Shown: positions 31,990 through 43,303 of the stretch, piece after piece
Layout of the letters: every line of letters starts with the position of its first letter
How positions within the stretch are numbered: the first letter of the stretch is position 1
DNA from: Sacculina carcini
Taxonomy: Eukaryota; Arthropoda; Thecostraca; Sacculinidae
Assembly (NCBI GenBank): GCA_916048095.2
Contig: OU696576.1
Coordinates: 2,087,501-2,151,500, forward strand
Reading direction: 5' to 3'
Length of the DNA: 64,000 bases
Notes under the pieces: model-generated
Seen by the model: the letters and a program-made list of their open reading frames with translations, nothing else
Told to the model about the DNA's origin: nothing
Database searches by the model: none
Position numbers and translations under genes: made by a program

Positions 31990-32351
31990 CTAATATATTG
32001 GCTCTTGTCGACATCTCCTACAGACGCTCATGGTAGAGCAGCATATGATTTCTGAAACATTTCTGGCTGCTCCCAAATGGTGTCCGGTCCCACACATCAA
32101 GCGGGAAACTGTTTGGACTTGGTTATGACAGACGTCTCAGATATCGTGAGTGTCAACGTGGAAGCTCCAATAGGAAGTTCAGATAACTCGTCGCTGTCCG
32201 TGAAGTTGACATTGAGACAGAAGGTTTCACCCTACACGATTTCAAGGCTCGTGCACATGAAGAACAATGTTGACTGGGTGAAGGTGAATGATGAATTGAA
32301 GGCAATTAAAGTGTCAAATCTGCAGCAGAAGGAATGCCCATCGATTCATTG
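31990..32351 (+). pseudogene. LINE F endonuclease C-terminus
   Basis: The reading includes AHGRAAYDF, the block THQAGNCLDLVMTDVSD and GSSDNSSLSVKL, which corresponds to the last endonuclease motifs. The usual SDH is changed to SDN. The RT frame follows after a frameshift at about 32330. Confidence 0.75.
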
Positions 32352-33635
32352 AACAAATACATTACCGATATCATCTCAAGGAGAGTGCCTACGAAAATAC
32401 TACGTTTTCGCTCTGATGACAAAGCCTGGTTCACCAACGAATGTCGCAGCGCACGTGAATCCAAGCAGGAGGCTTACCACAAGTGGCTTCAATCACGCTC
32501 AGCCGATTCATGGAATGTCTACACTGAGGCCAGACGGCATGCTGAGCATGTGTATTCAGAAGCGGAAATACGTCACTCAAAGAAACTTGCTGAAAAGCTA
32601 ACATCTGCCAATGACGCCCACAAATGGTGGTTAACGTTGAAATCGTCAGTGTTTGGACATGACCTGTCTGTCCCTCCTTTATATTCAGCGAACGATGAGC
32701 TCAAAAACAACCAAACAGAGAAGGTAGAGTTGCTTATGGATTACTTCAATACCAAGCAATGTCAAGGGTCCATTCCGTCTGACGATTCATCTGTCCTCGC
32801 CCCGAAAATCAAAGGCATTGCCTTCCGATCAAAAGAAGTGGCGAATCTCATGAAAGACCTTGATGCCCTCGGAGGAACAGACCCTCTGAATATGTTTCCG
32901 CTATTTTTCAAGAACACGGCAGATACTCTAGCTCGGAAGCTCAGTGCTCTTTTCAGGCGCTTGATGAAGACTGGTTCGTTTCCATCATGTTGGCGGGTTG
33001 CGAATATCACGCCCATATCAAAAGGAGCCAATTCAGCTGATGTTGCAATCTACCGGCCGATATCAATTACGCCGATTCTGTCCAAAATATTCGAGCACTT
33101 GACATCTTCCAGACTGTCCAAGTACCTGGAGAGCAGCAATCTGCTGTCGGAAAACCAATTTGCATACCGCAAAAAACTCAGCACGACTGATGCTCTGCTT
33201 ACTATCACGCATGAGCTCCAGCAAGTGCTAGACAAAGACAGTGAAGCCTGGATTGTGCAGTTGGATTTCTCGGCAGCATTTGACCGTGTGAGCTACCAGG
33301 GCTTGTTGCAAAAACTGAGAAACATTGGAGTCGGCGGCCGCTTGCTAAGTGTTTTGCATCAATTTCTCTCCAATCGCGTACAACGTGTTGCCATCGATGG
33401 AGCATACAGTGGCTGGCAGAGCATTGTGTCCGGTGTCCCACAGGGAAGTGTGTTGGGTCCTATTTTGTTCAACGTTAACACCGCTGACCTGTACACAACC
33501 ACACGCAACCCTGTATATGGATATGCTGATGATATCACCTTGATGGCTGTAATTTCACCTCCTTCGGACAGACCACAGGTGCGTCAAACGGTCAACGACG
33601 ATCTCAGCAGCGTCCTGAAGTGGTGTGAGAGGTGA
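32334..33635 (+). pseudogene. LINE F reverse transcriptase
   Basis: The 433-residue frame holds a helical pre-RT linker (WFTNECRSARESKQEAYHKW), the RT entry block ITPISKGANSADVAIYRPIS, NQFAYRKKLSTTDAL, the catalytic VQLDFSAAFDRVSY, SGVPQGSVLGPILFN and the box YGYADDITLM. A stop at 33633 ends it before the thumb. Related C-terminal sequence appears in other frames up to NTLKEEAFSQNNLKKFK before the stop at 34331. RT aspartates are intact, but the element cannot make full ORF2. Confidence 0.88.
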
Positions 33636-35072
33636 ATATGATGCTGAACACTTCGAAATCTAAAAGCTTGTTGTTTTTAGGTCACGTACCGTTCAACCTT
33701 CACATGGAGCTATCCTCATAAATGACGCCTAACTCAGCTTGTGTGATAAGCTCTAAATATTGGGAGTACATGTAGACTCAAAACTGACATTTGAGAGTCA
33801 CATTCGGAAGCTAGTTTGTTCGGCAAAGAGGAAACTGGGACCTATATGAAAGGCATATCGGATGTTCGGTAGCAGCACAATATCCAAAAGTTGTTTTTGC
33901 TGTTTAATTCTGCAAATTCTGGAGTACTGAGCCCCGTGTGGTCTTCTGCTGCGGATTGTTACCTCAATCTCATCAAGAGAGTTGTTGAAAATTGCAAGTT
34001 CCTCTGTGGTGACTTGGTTCTTGGTTATCTTTGCCATCGTCGAAAGGTCAGCAGCATGTGTATGCTGTACACGATCGAGTACAGCGACCATCATCCGATG
34101 ATCAAGTCTATTCCTGATTATTTCGTGGCAGCAAGTAGCACACGGGTTACATCCAAACAGCATTCACAGTGCATGGCTCCAATTCGTTGTCGTACAAAAC
34201 AATTCCAACGTTGCTTTCTTCCGGCCACTGTGTCTACTTGGAACACGTTGAAGGAGGAGGCTTTCTCGCAGAACAATTTGAAGAAATTCAAGGCCAAAGT
34301 TAATGAAATGCTACTGAAAGAGCGGAATTGACTGTTGAGTCGTATTAATTGTATATTTATTCATATTTATTGTTATTTATTCATACTTATTGTTATTTAT
34401 TTTCTATTTATTTATATTTATTCTTATTTTACTCTCCATTTATTACTATTTATTATTCTTGTTGTTATTTATTAAATTATACTTTTACTCGTTGTTGTAC
34501 GTGTACGTACGTACGTGTACGTACGTACGTTTACTCGTACGTGTTGGCTGTTGTTGTTTATTGAATCATATTTATTGTTGTTGCTGTTTATTGAATCATA
34601 TTTATTGTTGTTGTTTATTGAATCATATTTATTGGTGTTGTTGTTTATTGAATCATATTTATTTGTGTGGTTGTTACTTATTGAATCATATTTATATTTA
34701 TTGTTGGATGTTTCTTATTGCATCATATTTATTGTTCTTGATTGTTATTCATTACTTATTTATTAATATCTATTCTTATTTATTGATGGCTGTTATTTAC
34801 TGAATCACATATTTATTTTTGATTGATATTATTTATTGAGGAACGTGGGCGGAGTGACATTATGGATTGTTATCGGATGATGGTTTATTATTTATTGTTA
34901 TTTATTTATTATTTTCTTTCCAACTCTCTTTCTAGACTTTTTTCTTTTCGAACTCTGTTTCTCTCTGAATCTTTTGGGCGCCTCCGGTACATGGGGCCAC
35001 CTTAGGGTGGTGATAGTGCTTGCACTCTTCCCATGCTACTGGATTTGCCTGTAATGAATAATAATAATAAAA

Positions 35073-35200
35073 AATCGCATTACACAGTAAATGTGAATTA
35101 ATCCGGCTTACAGTTTGGTTTATATATTATATTGGCGGGCTGCGAGAACATTATTGGTGGGCCGCGTGTTTGATACTAAGAGGGATGAAGTGATATAAGA
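35073..35200 (+). repeat. Helitron-like repeat E7, left part
   Basis: The sequence matches the interior of the repeat at 13.72-13.82 kb (gcgggctgcgagaac, gggccgcgtgtttga). It continues at 37982-38497 across the hAT insertion and ends with a hairpin-like motif and CTAA at 38494-38497. Confidence 0.5.
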
Positions 35201-37973
35201 CAGGGGTTCCCAACGGGTGGATCGCGACCCCCTGGCGGGTCGCGAAGCCCTGGCAGGGGGGTCGCGAAGCTTTGACTGGGGGTCGCCTAGCCTTGTAAAA
35301 TGTAGCTTAGGATATCATTATATTTGTTTCATCAGTTACATTTCTAATGCACTTACATTTTTCTTTTTTGCTTCGGTGCAAAGCAAAACGTGTGCTACGT
35401 TAGTTTAATGTCAAAAGATGATATTATAGGTGTATGTATGCGTGCCTGTGATCTAATGTGCCTGTGTGAATGTGTATGTGTCTGCAACTGTATGTTTGTG
35501 TGTATCAGTGAGTAGCGAGTATGTGAGTGCACGCGCATGTATGTATGCGCATGTGTGTGTGTGTGTGTGTTCGCGCTTGCTGTCGACACGTGAGTCATGT
35601 GGCTGCTGATTGGTGGATGACGAATGGCGCGACTGGCCACACTCCCTCCCCTCCTTACCAGGCAATGCTTACCCCGTCATTACTCCTGCTGTATATTGTG
35701 GTGGCAAGTACATTTTTATTAAATTTCGGCAAGGAGATAAGGCAAGCAGTAGAGGTGAGTTGTTGAGGCAAGCATGCTGTTGTGATATGACATGTGATGA
35801 CACTTTAATTGGAAAAATGCTGTTATTTAAGTTTTTAGTATATTTTCGAATTGAATAAATTAAAAACATTATTTACTCTGTTAACAGATCTGAACCCATG
35901 GCTAAACGGGGCAGATACTCGGAATGCTACCTCAACATTGGCTCCACCTCTCTGCTTGCCAGTGACGGCATCGAGAAACCACAGTGTGTTTAGTGTCATG
36001 CTGTCCTGAGTGGAGAGTCAATGAAACCATCAAAACTCAAGCGTCATCTCGAGACGAAACATCCAGAACACGCAAAGAAGGATTTGGATTTCTTCAAACG
36101 GCATCAACAGTGTCTTAAAACCCAAAGACTCGACAGAAGTGGGTCGTTTCAGCAGCAAACTGTAGCCGTAGTAGAAGCCTCGTTTGACATTGTATTCGAA
36201 ATTGCTAAACAACAAAGGCCTCACACAATTGGAGAAACATTTCTTAAACCTTGCATGATGAAAGCAGTAAATGGTATTCTTCGAGAAGCCAGTGCAATGA
36301 AGATGCAGCAATTATCCCTGTCAAATAACACTGTACAGAGGCACATTTCTAAAATGTCGATGGATGTGAAGGAACAGGTGTTGACTGAAATCAAGAGTTC
36401 CCCTTTGTTCTCCTTTCAGCTCGACGAGTCAACAGATATAAGTTCATGTTGTCAATTGCTTGTCTTCGTGAGATACATTAATTCAGGTGACTATAAAAAT
36501 GAATCCTTATTCTGCAGTGCACTTGAACCCACAACAAAAGCTGATGATGTTATGGAAAAAGTTTCGATTTTTTTCCAAGATGAAGATCTCGTATGGGAAA
36601 ACGTATGTGGGGTTTGTACGGATGGGGCACCAGCTATTCTGGGATCGAAATCAGGATTCCAAACGAGAGTGAAGAAGTTAGCACCTCAAGCAAAAGGAAT
36701 CCACTGCATGATTCACCGATATGCTCTCACCAGCAAGACTCTCCCTGCCTCTCTGCAGGAAGTGCTTGATTCTGTAATCAAAATTGTAAATTACGTGAAG
36801 ACTCAAGCACTCAACACTCGCCTATTTAAAGAACTATGCAAATACATTAATGCTGAACACGAAGTCCTTCTCTTCTACACAGCAGTACGTTGATTGTCCA
36901 AAGGAAACGTTGTTAATCGTGTCTTTGAAATGAAAGATGAAATAAAGCCTTTCCTGGAGACTCAAGAAAGAAAAGATCTTCTGGTTCACTTCAAAGATGA
37001 AGCCTGGAATAAAAGGGTTGCGTACCTGGCGGACATTTTTCACGAGCTGGACAAGTTCAATATGAAGCTTCAAGGAAAGGAAACACATGTTCTCCTTTTT
37101 CAAGATAGTCTTCGGGCTTTTGTTTCCAAACTGCAGAACTAGAGTCGGAAAACCAATCTTGGAAACATCGTCATGTTTGAAAAACTTTGTGAAGTGATGG
37201 ATGAGTCTCAGAGCCAACTGGATCAGTTCCTCAAGGATGAGATTATCGAACATCTTCAGTCTCTAGAAAAGGAAGTCGAGCGTTACTTCCCTGATCTATC
37301 ACAGGAACAAGAGGCCATAGTAAGGAACCCATTTTGTACTGAACTTGAAGTATCCAGCATCCCAGATAATATCCAAGATGAATTTCTGGATCTAAGGAAC
37401 GACTCATTTAGCTCGTGATCTCTTCAAGGAGAAATCCATAACTCAGTTCTGGTGCGCTATGTATCCGTCATACTCCAAAGTCAGCATGATAGCTTTACGT
37501 GTCCTAGTTCCATTTGCTTCTACCTACTTGTGTGAGGCAGGATTTTCAACGCTTGGTAATATAAAAACAAATAATAGGAACAGATTGGATGTTGGAGATA
37601 ACATGAGACTGGCTCTCACAAACGCTCGGCCACGAATTTCAAAGCTTACTGCTGAAATGCAACATCAAACATCCCACTAGCTGGATTTAATAGCTGTTCA
37701 AACCCATGTTAATGTCATTGTAAGGAATATATGTTCTTATTGTTCAGGTTGGACCTATGTGATTTAATTTCCCTAAACAAAATTACTGGATTCTTGAACA
37801 TTTTTTCGACTTTTCTTTCCCTCTCTATCACAGAAAATACACCCTACTATATCAACCTTTTGTATATATTCAATGTCAAGTAAGACAGTCTGCAAAATCA
37901 AAACAAAAGGGGTCGCGTGGACTCCGAGGTCTTGGGAAGGGGGTCCCAAGTACAAAAAGGTTGGGAACCCCTG
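35201..37973 (+). mobile_element. hAT DNA transposon (ZBED5/SCAND3-like), target duplication intact
   Basis: Terminal inverted repeats begin CAGGGGTTCCCAAC at 35201 and are repeated inverted at the right end (gttgggaacccctg, to 37973). The 8-bp target duplication atataaga is perfect (35193-35200 and 37974-37981), diagnostic of the hAT superfamily. The interior encodes a BED zinc finger and a transposase in broken frames. The left flank of the transposase (35.3-35.9 kb) is TG-rich non-coding DNA. Confidence 0.95.
35890..37680 (+). pseudogene. hAT transposase with BED finger, broken
   Basis: The BED finger reads KRGRYSECYLNIGSTS, then KPQCV and a stop codon (at about 35989) in place of the residue before the second cysteine, then ESMKPSKLKRHLETKHPEH. 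The main frame 36021-36893 carries the RNase H-like core (LDESTDISSCCQLLVFVRYI and GVCTDGAPAILGSKSGF). After a stop at 36891, fragments 36894-37142 and 37173-37418 continue the helical insertion domain. The fragment 37459-37680 holds the hAT dimerisation region (VPFASTYLCEAGFSTLGNIK). At least three stops and a frameshift make it inactive. Its nearest familiar relatives are ZBED5/FAM200-type hAT proteins. Confidence 0.9.
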
Positions 37974-37981
37974 ATATAAGA

Positions 37982-38497
37982 TAAGATGGGATGGTTGGGT
38001 TGGGTTTGGTAGGATTCGGTCGGGTTATATTGGGGTTAATATGAATGCGGATATAAGTATGTATATAAATGTATATGAATGTATGCATATGAATTTTTTG
38101 GCGGTAAATATTATACTGCTAAAAGTATAATAGTACTTGTGCAAATGATGTTGGGGAGTGATGTTAAGTTATACATATATTTTGGAAACATTCTAATGAA
38201 AATGTTTCATTTTTCATCATTATTCATTATTCGTGTTTGAGTTCTGAATATTTCCGTACGACGGGCAGGCTTAAATATGATGCTATTTGCGGGAAATATT
38301 TTGTCCAAAAAAAGAAATATATTATACTCTATAATATTATTATAATATTTATAATAATATATAAGGTATAAATACCTTTATACTTTTCTATTAGATAAGA
38401 CTTAATGGGTTTACTTTTTTCAAAATTGTATCTCTTCTTTTTTGAATTGAATACAATTTTAATAGTAGGAATTGTTCGCACGACGGGCACATGCTAA
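37982..38497 (+). repeat. Helitron-like repeat E7, right part
   Basis: It resumes the repeat after the hAT element with G/T-rich text matching 13.93-13.99 kb. It contains hairpin-type motifs near 38256 and 38478 and an AT-rich palindromic patch (38327-38370), and ends ATGCTAA. No gene. Confidence 0.5.
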
Positions 38498-39190
38498 ATA
38501 ATCAATTTCACTACAGTGTTTTCTTCAGTGGCCTTCACGATATTCTCGACAATGTTTTTCATCACACGTTCATCCACTCTGTGCGAGGTCGAAAATACGT
38601 TTTTGTAATAGAGCTGAATGCTTTTTGTGTCTGGGCGATTCGTATTATTATTATTTATTACAAAACGCAGAAGACGGCAAACTTGGTTATCCGCAACAGA
38701 CCAGAATGTGACAAGCCTGCCCAGCTGCAGCAGCATTACGTCGTTTACCAATTCACATGCAATGTTGAGGGGTGTGGACCTCAAAGTTATATTGATATGA
38801 CGACGACGGCGCTGTCGCGGCGGCTGACTTGCCACCTGAGCAACGGCGCCATAAAAAACATTTCAGCTCGGCTCACAAACAAAAACTAACACGTGAGGAT
38901 ATTGTTCGCGGTACTGAGGTGTTGGCGTATGAACACGACGCACGTCGACTGCGCCTGATTGAAGCAGTGTACATCACCCAGCTGAGGACATCAATAAGCA
39001 TTCAGCAGGAAGAAAATGGTGTACTTCCAACTCAGCGAGCCCCCCTCTGAGCGAAACTTTGAACCACATTTTGAACAATTGTTTATATCCGTTGTGTATT
39101 CTATATCATGTGTATTGTGCTTTTATGAATTGTCTAAAGATGGAGTCAGAAAACTCCGAAACGTTACATAATATAGGAACGCTTTTGAAG
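38498..39190 (+). pseudogene. Penelope-like element 3' fragment (GIY-YIG) with decayed ribozyme
   Basis: The frame 38491-38889 and the overlapping frame 38829-39050 together encode the PLE C-terminus. A cysteine-containing lead-in, YVVYQFTCNVEGC, is followed by SYIDMTTTALSRRLTCHL (degraded GIY-YIG nuclease core) and, after a frameshift near 38855, RLRLIEAVYITQLRTSI. It resembles the element at 43.7-45.3 kb. The 3' UTR contains a hammerhead-like motif with one core change. It is 5' truncated; no RT is present. Confidence 0.75.
39131..39168 (+). ncRNA. Decayed hammerhead ribozyme of a PLE
   Basis: Stem II GGAGT/ACTCC, GAAA, a short ACGT stem III and a three-base stem I (TGT/ACA) are in the right order. 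The core reads CTAAAGA where CTGANGA is needed, so the essential G5 is changed to A. It is probably inactive. Confidence 0.5.
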
Positions 39191-39248
39191 TGTTTGAGTC
39201 AAAGCGACCAGAAACTGGCAAGAGATTTAGAATCCCCCAGGAAAAAGA

Positions 39249-39263
39249 TATATATATATATAT

Positions 39264-39322
<59 letters not shown>
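39249..39322. repeat. (TA)n microsatellite
   Basis: A TA tract with one cat interruption at about 39262 precedes the palindrome. Confidence 0.93.
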
Positions 39323-39327
<5 letters not shown>

Positions 39328-39487
39328 ATAAGATTAAGTTGAACTTCTTCAGACACAATATTTATTTTTTTACCACAACGTTTCGCCTTACGGCTTCATC
39401 AAGAGTCTTGATAAAGCCGTAAGGCGAAACGTTGTGGTAAAAAAATAAATATTGTGTCTGAAGAAGTTCAACTTAATCTTATATCAT
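39323..39487. repeat. Near-perfect 165-bp palindrome of PLE terminus
   Basis: Arms 39323-39404 and 39406-39487 (82 bp each) are reverse complements with a single mismatch and a one-base centre (39405). Each arm is a PLE 3'-terminal sequence with a hammerhead-like motif, ending in gaagaagttcaactt text. The arms are head to head and flanked by TA tracts on both sides. The one mismatch falls in the ribozyme-core position (TTGATGA in the left arm, TTGATAA in the right). As single-stranded DNA or RNA it would fold into a perfect long hairpin. Confidence 0.95.
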
Positions 39488-39527
39488 TTATCCACCAGAC
39501 ACGTGAGTACTCCATACATTTTGGATG

Positions 39528-39532
<5 letters not shown>

Positions 39533-39616
<84 letters not shown>
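39533..39616. repeat. (TA)n microsatellite
   Basis: A pure TA run follows the palindrome. Confidence 0.95.
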
Positions 39617-39622
<6 letters not shown>

Positions 39623-39701
39623 GATGTTGGTGTAGCCAGGCTGTAGATTTTCGCGCTTACAAACGAGATTAAATTATATTGCAATTTCGCATTTTGTAAC
39701 A

Positions 39702-39710
<9 letters not shown>

Positions 39711-39775
<65 letters not shown>
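39711..39775. repeat. (TA)n microsatellite
   Basis: A TA run lies left of the piggyBac-type MITE. Confidence 0.93.
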
Positions 39776-39778
<3 letters not shown>

Positions 39779-39810
39779 GGTCGTTATTTCCAATGAACCT
39801 AGGTAATGGA

Positions 39811-40260
39811 TGCCCAGCGTCCAGAAAAATGGACAGCCATATATTAACTGTTATAACTCAAAGCCATATAATATGCGATACCTATTTATGATTTAAATTC
39901 ACAGCTCATGTACACTGCTCATTCACACTCATGTACGTGTTAAAACGTACATGTACACAGCTCATTCACACTCATGTACGTGTTAAAACGGTTGTATGCA
40001 AATAAAAACAGGTAGTAAAGAAATCACAGCAATATGATTCAACCGGACCGACGCCATGCAGCCGCCATGATGCAACTCTGCAGTGTACCGGTTCACAACA
40101 CGTACTAAATATGTTTGGCTGCGCTGCCCGTTTTATGGCAGACAGGCTGATGTTCAGGGTCTCTCCTCATCATATTATTACACTTTAATACTGCCAGGTA
40201 AAATCACTATGGCGGTTTTTCTAGCGTCCATTTTTCTGGACGACAGGTCTTAATGGGTTA
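39811..40260. mobile_element. piggyBac-type MITE
   Basis: The left end contains GCGTCCAGAAAAATGGACAG. The right end carries the inverted match cgtccatttttctggacg, followed by acaggtcttaatgggtta, which fits piggyBac ends (CCC...GGG with TTAA target). It contains an internal direct duplication of about 50 bp (39913-39990, cacagctcattcacactcat). It has no coding sequence. A relative lies at about 10976-11134. Confidence 0.65.
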
Positions 40261-40549
40261 TGTTTTTTGTATTTGCTAATCAGCTTTGCTAGTGTATATT
40301 ACTAACCACTATCATTTGAGTTATGTTTCAGGCGTTGAATGTTGGTGTCTTATTGATATGAAATAGCGTGGCACGTTTCACGGTTGTTTTCATTGTAGTG
40401 GCGATGACGGAAAAGGAATAGTAAAATATTATAGCCTGCAAATACAGATTAACGTAGAAGTGTGTGCGTAATAAATAGCACCAAAACACTCACTGAAATA
40501 AATTGCTAATTTGTGCGTAATGCATTGATGTATTTTGGCCTGTACTCAC
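40261..40549. other. Probable host intron/intergenic DNA
   Basis: No repeat or reading frame is recognised. It lies directly downstream of the TMEM45-like exon splice donor, so it is probably intron sequence. Confidence 0.4.
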
Positions 40550-40754
40550 CGAATATTCCGACAAGTATTGGCACAATACTGAGTACGTTTTCAACTGGAA
40601 TCTTCTTACTGGGCGAGTTCCAGCTGATTTGACCCACAAACGGCACTCCACGTCTCAACGAGTTGTTGTAGCGAGCCAGCACATTGTAAGACCACCATAT
40701 TGCCTGCACGAAAAATGCCACACCTGGCAGCACATGACCCGCAAAAATGCCCAT
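40550..40754 (-). CDS. TMEM45-like membrane protein, first coding exon
   Basis: From ATG 40754-40752 the minus strand encodes 68 residues. They begin MGIFAGHVLPGVAFFVQAIW, then a tryptophan-rich first membrane helix, and end in a second hydrophobic stretch VLSIVPILVGIFG. The GHxLPG motif soon after the start and WWSYN match the N-terminus of TMEM45 (DUF716) proteins, multi-pass membrane proteins of poorly known function. The exon ends at a consensus donor GTGAGT (40549-40544). The rest of the gene should lie at lower coordinates, but I found no further exon. It is the only convincing host coding sequence here, squeezed between a MITE and a piggyBac element. An upstream in-frame ATG at 40781 lies beyond a possible acceptor. 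Confidence 0.7.
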
Positions 40755-41082
40755 GTGTTCTACTGGATTCGCAGGTATCACTCAAACTGCTCCTTGCCTG
40801 TAAAGTCTTGGCTTGGCAAGTTTGCACTATGTGGCTGAATGGGTAGTGTCGTAGGTGTATGTCGACGATGTTTGCTTGCAGAAAGTGTTGCGTCAGAAAG
40901 CTCCCTGCTGCAACGCCGCCGTCTCCATCGCAATGCATGCTGCAGCGTGCAAGGCGAGATGAGCTTTGCATGAGCTGCGTTGCAGAATGCAAGAAACCAC
41001 CCACTGTTGAGTGGTTGCAGCTTGGTGTGCTGGAAAAATAGCCCGGATTATCTTGCTAAATAGCTAAACTTGCATTTACTTG
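40755..41082. other. Probable 5' flank of the TMEM45-like gene
   Basis: GC-richer than its surroundings, with no TE recognised. It precedes the start codon and ends where the piggyBac element starts at TTAA (41083-41086). It could hold 5' UTR or promoter. No TATA box was identified. Confidence 0.35.
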
Positions 41083-41490
41083 TTAACCCTGCGTTGGGCA
41101 CGTGGGGTGATCAAACATGGTTAGTCATGTGGGGTGTTCGCACACCCCAAGTAATTAAGCATACAAAGGACATGATAGGGTTAATCAAACACCTTGTTCA
41201 CTGGTTACAGGTATATTTACAAACAAATATGAATGTATTTATGCGTGTAGAATAAGATATATAGATAAAAGCCACTATATATGCTAGATATGCGAGTGCA
41301 AAACAGAATCATTACCGTTTATTTTTTCTCACCATTAGTTCAAAAGGAATATCCTAATAAAGAAACAAAATAACTGTATTCTGTTTTTCAGGAGGAGACA
41401 CTAGTTACAGGCAAGTTATCCTTTTGCCCCATCATTCAAAATAGAAAAAGAAAATACTGTTCACTAAGATTCACCACCAATTTCCGCTGT

Positions 41491-42931
41491 TCACTCAGAT
41501 TCACTACCATTGTCTGCGTTCTCGCACTCGGTGCAGGTCTCACTCTTCAGGATCTTGCTGTGATCACTGCATACATTTTTATTGCAGGTGCTACATGTTG
41601 ATTTCACCTTTCGGTCCTTTGACCAAGGACAAAACACACATTTTTTTGCCCTGGTTTGTGGGGGCTGTGAGCTTGTTGAGGGTGTTGCAACTGCAGTTTC
41701 CGGTAACATTTTTGAAATACCCTCTCTGAGACTCTTTGGCAGGCGCATGTTCTGGAGTCTTCTCTTCGGAGTGTCCTGTAACAGCACAAGGCTTGCTTGC
41801 TTAATGAATTTGCGACGCTTCAGTATATTCTGAGGGTTCTGCACATACAGGACATACGAATTTACACAGGAGATGTTCAGGAGAGCAAAGAACACAGTTA
41901 GAGGCCAACGTCGGCTGTTTCTGGAGACACTATACTTATCCATCATCATATCCACCACATCTACTCCCCCTTTGGTTGAATTATAGAAAGTTATGATTTC
42001 TGGTTTTTTGTCCTCACCAGTAGCTCCTGTCTTCTTTTCCTTGTGCATGCTGCTAATGAGTACAACATTTTTCTTTGTGCTCTTTCTCCTGGGTATATAT
42101 GAGACTAATGTAAGCTGATCTCCAAATCCAAACAGGCTGTCACATGTAGATCTTTTCTTTATATCCAGAAACTCTTTGGAAATCTCTCTTTTGTTCTTCC
42201 TTAGGGCTCTCACAGCAGTAAGATTATGGTCACTGACTAGGGAGTCTACTAGTGGGTCGCTGGTATGCCAGCTATCAAACGTGAAATTTCTAGCAGACCC
42301 AGAGATGGGAGCATAACAAGAAACAGAAGCGATTTAGTGACATAGTCATCCTGAACACATCGATCCCAGTACCATCGTTCTTCCAAATATCCTCTAGGTT
42401 CAGCCTATTAGCGTGATGGGTACCAGCTAACATAAGCAGACCAATCAGCGCCTTCATTTCTACATCATCAGTGTCATGTGTTCTGCATGACTGATCATAG
42501 TTACCTCTCCTTACAGCAATCATCGAGTTAGTGTGCTCTACTAAGACACGAATTATATATGGCGCGATGAAGACACCCCAAAGTTCATCAGAAGAATTTA
42601 CATTGAGAGCTGGTCCCTTTGGTCCTTGTGTAAACTTTATAACATTGCAAGAACTAGTGCGACCTGGCATACTAGAAGCGTCCTTCTTCCACCATTTTTT
42701 TTTGTCTTTTTCGTACCATCCATCACCATTTTTTTGCTTTCTTTGTTGGGGCTGTTCTGGTCAATTTGAGTCTGATTTTTCGTAGTCTAGATCATCGGAG
42801 TCAGAGTCCTCTACATTATCTTCTACATGATCTCCCTCTTCTTCACTGTCCTCTTCATCGTCGAAGGAACTCTCCGCTTCAACTTCATCCCACATCTTCC
42901 GTATCCGCTCCATCTTTGCTTCGTCACCCAT
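41491..42931 (-). pseudogene. piggyBac transposase with internal deletion
   Basis: The N-terminus (42931-42760) is acidic, as in piggyBac proteins: WDEVEAESSFDDEEDSEEEG. After a stop near 42760 the frame 42670-42290 carries DDVEMKALIGLLMLAGTHHA. The central catalytic block is lost around 42290, where the text jumps to RNFTFDSWHTSDPLV. The frame 42213-41491 then supplies LRKNKREISKEFLD, the late catalytic region STKGGVDVVDMMMDKYSVSR and a C-terminal cysteine-rich zinc domain (CVFCPWSKDRKVKSTCSTCN). Start ATG 42931 directly follows a possible acceptor (cttttccag). Loss of the middle segment, which normally holds the first aspartate, makes it inactive. Confidence 0.88.
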
Positions 42932-43040
42932 GTTCTGGAAAAGTAATGAATTGTAATAAATAAAAATATCATCTCTATATCCATATATTATCTATATCTA
43001 TATATATTTTCTATATTTCATCTATATTTTATCTATATTA

Positions 43041-43044
43041 TCTA

Positions 43045-43107
<63 letters not shown>
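43041..43107. repeat. (TA)n microsatellite
   Basis: A TA tract marks the left edge of the PLE cluster inside the piggyBac element. Confidence 0.93.
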
Positions 43108-43111
<4 letters not shown>

Positions 43112-43303
43112 GAAAGAAAACAAAACACAAATGACTGCCACTCTTTGTCAAACGTTTCGGTCTTGAGACCTTCGTCAGTGACTATTAACAGATCAGTGAT
43201 TCAAATGCAAAACCGTTAGTGATATCTCCATATTGTGCTACATATATGACAAAACCTCGTGACTATTTCCTTGAACACACCCTGAAGTATATTACGCATC
43301 AAC

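Larger units (their letters stand above)
31985..35072 (+). mobile_element. LINE F (CR1/Rex-like), 5' truncated with AT-rich 3' UTR
   Basis: The copy starts inside the endonuclease, contains a long RT frame and a degraded C-terminal region ending at 34331, and has a 740-bp 3' UTR. The UTR holds GTAC-type tandem repeats (34500-34531), six to seven copies of a 26-29 bp ttgttgtttattgaatcatattt unit (34550-34770) and the phrase ccaccttagggtggtgatag. It ends in aataataataataaaa at about 35072. It differs from families A and C in sequence. Confidence 0.82.

Noticed and set aside
34349..34803. Tyr/Leu-rich frames in all three plus frames
   Set aside because: They derive from the tandemly repeated LINE F 3' UTR.
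40606..41004. 132-residue cysteine-rich minus frame overlapping the TMEM45-like exon
   Set aside because: It overlaps in another frame the exon that has both homology and a splice donor, and it has no recognisable domain itself.
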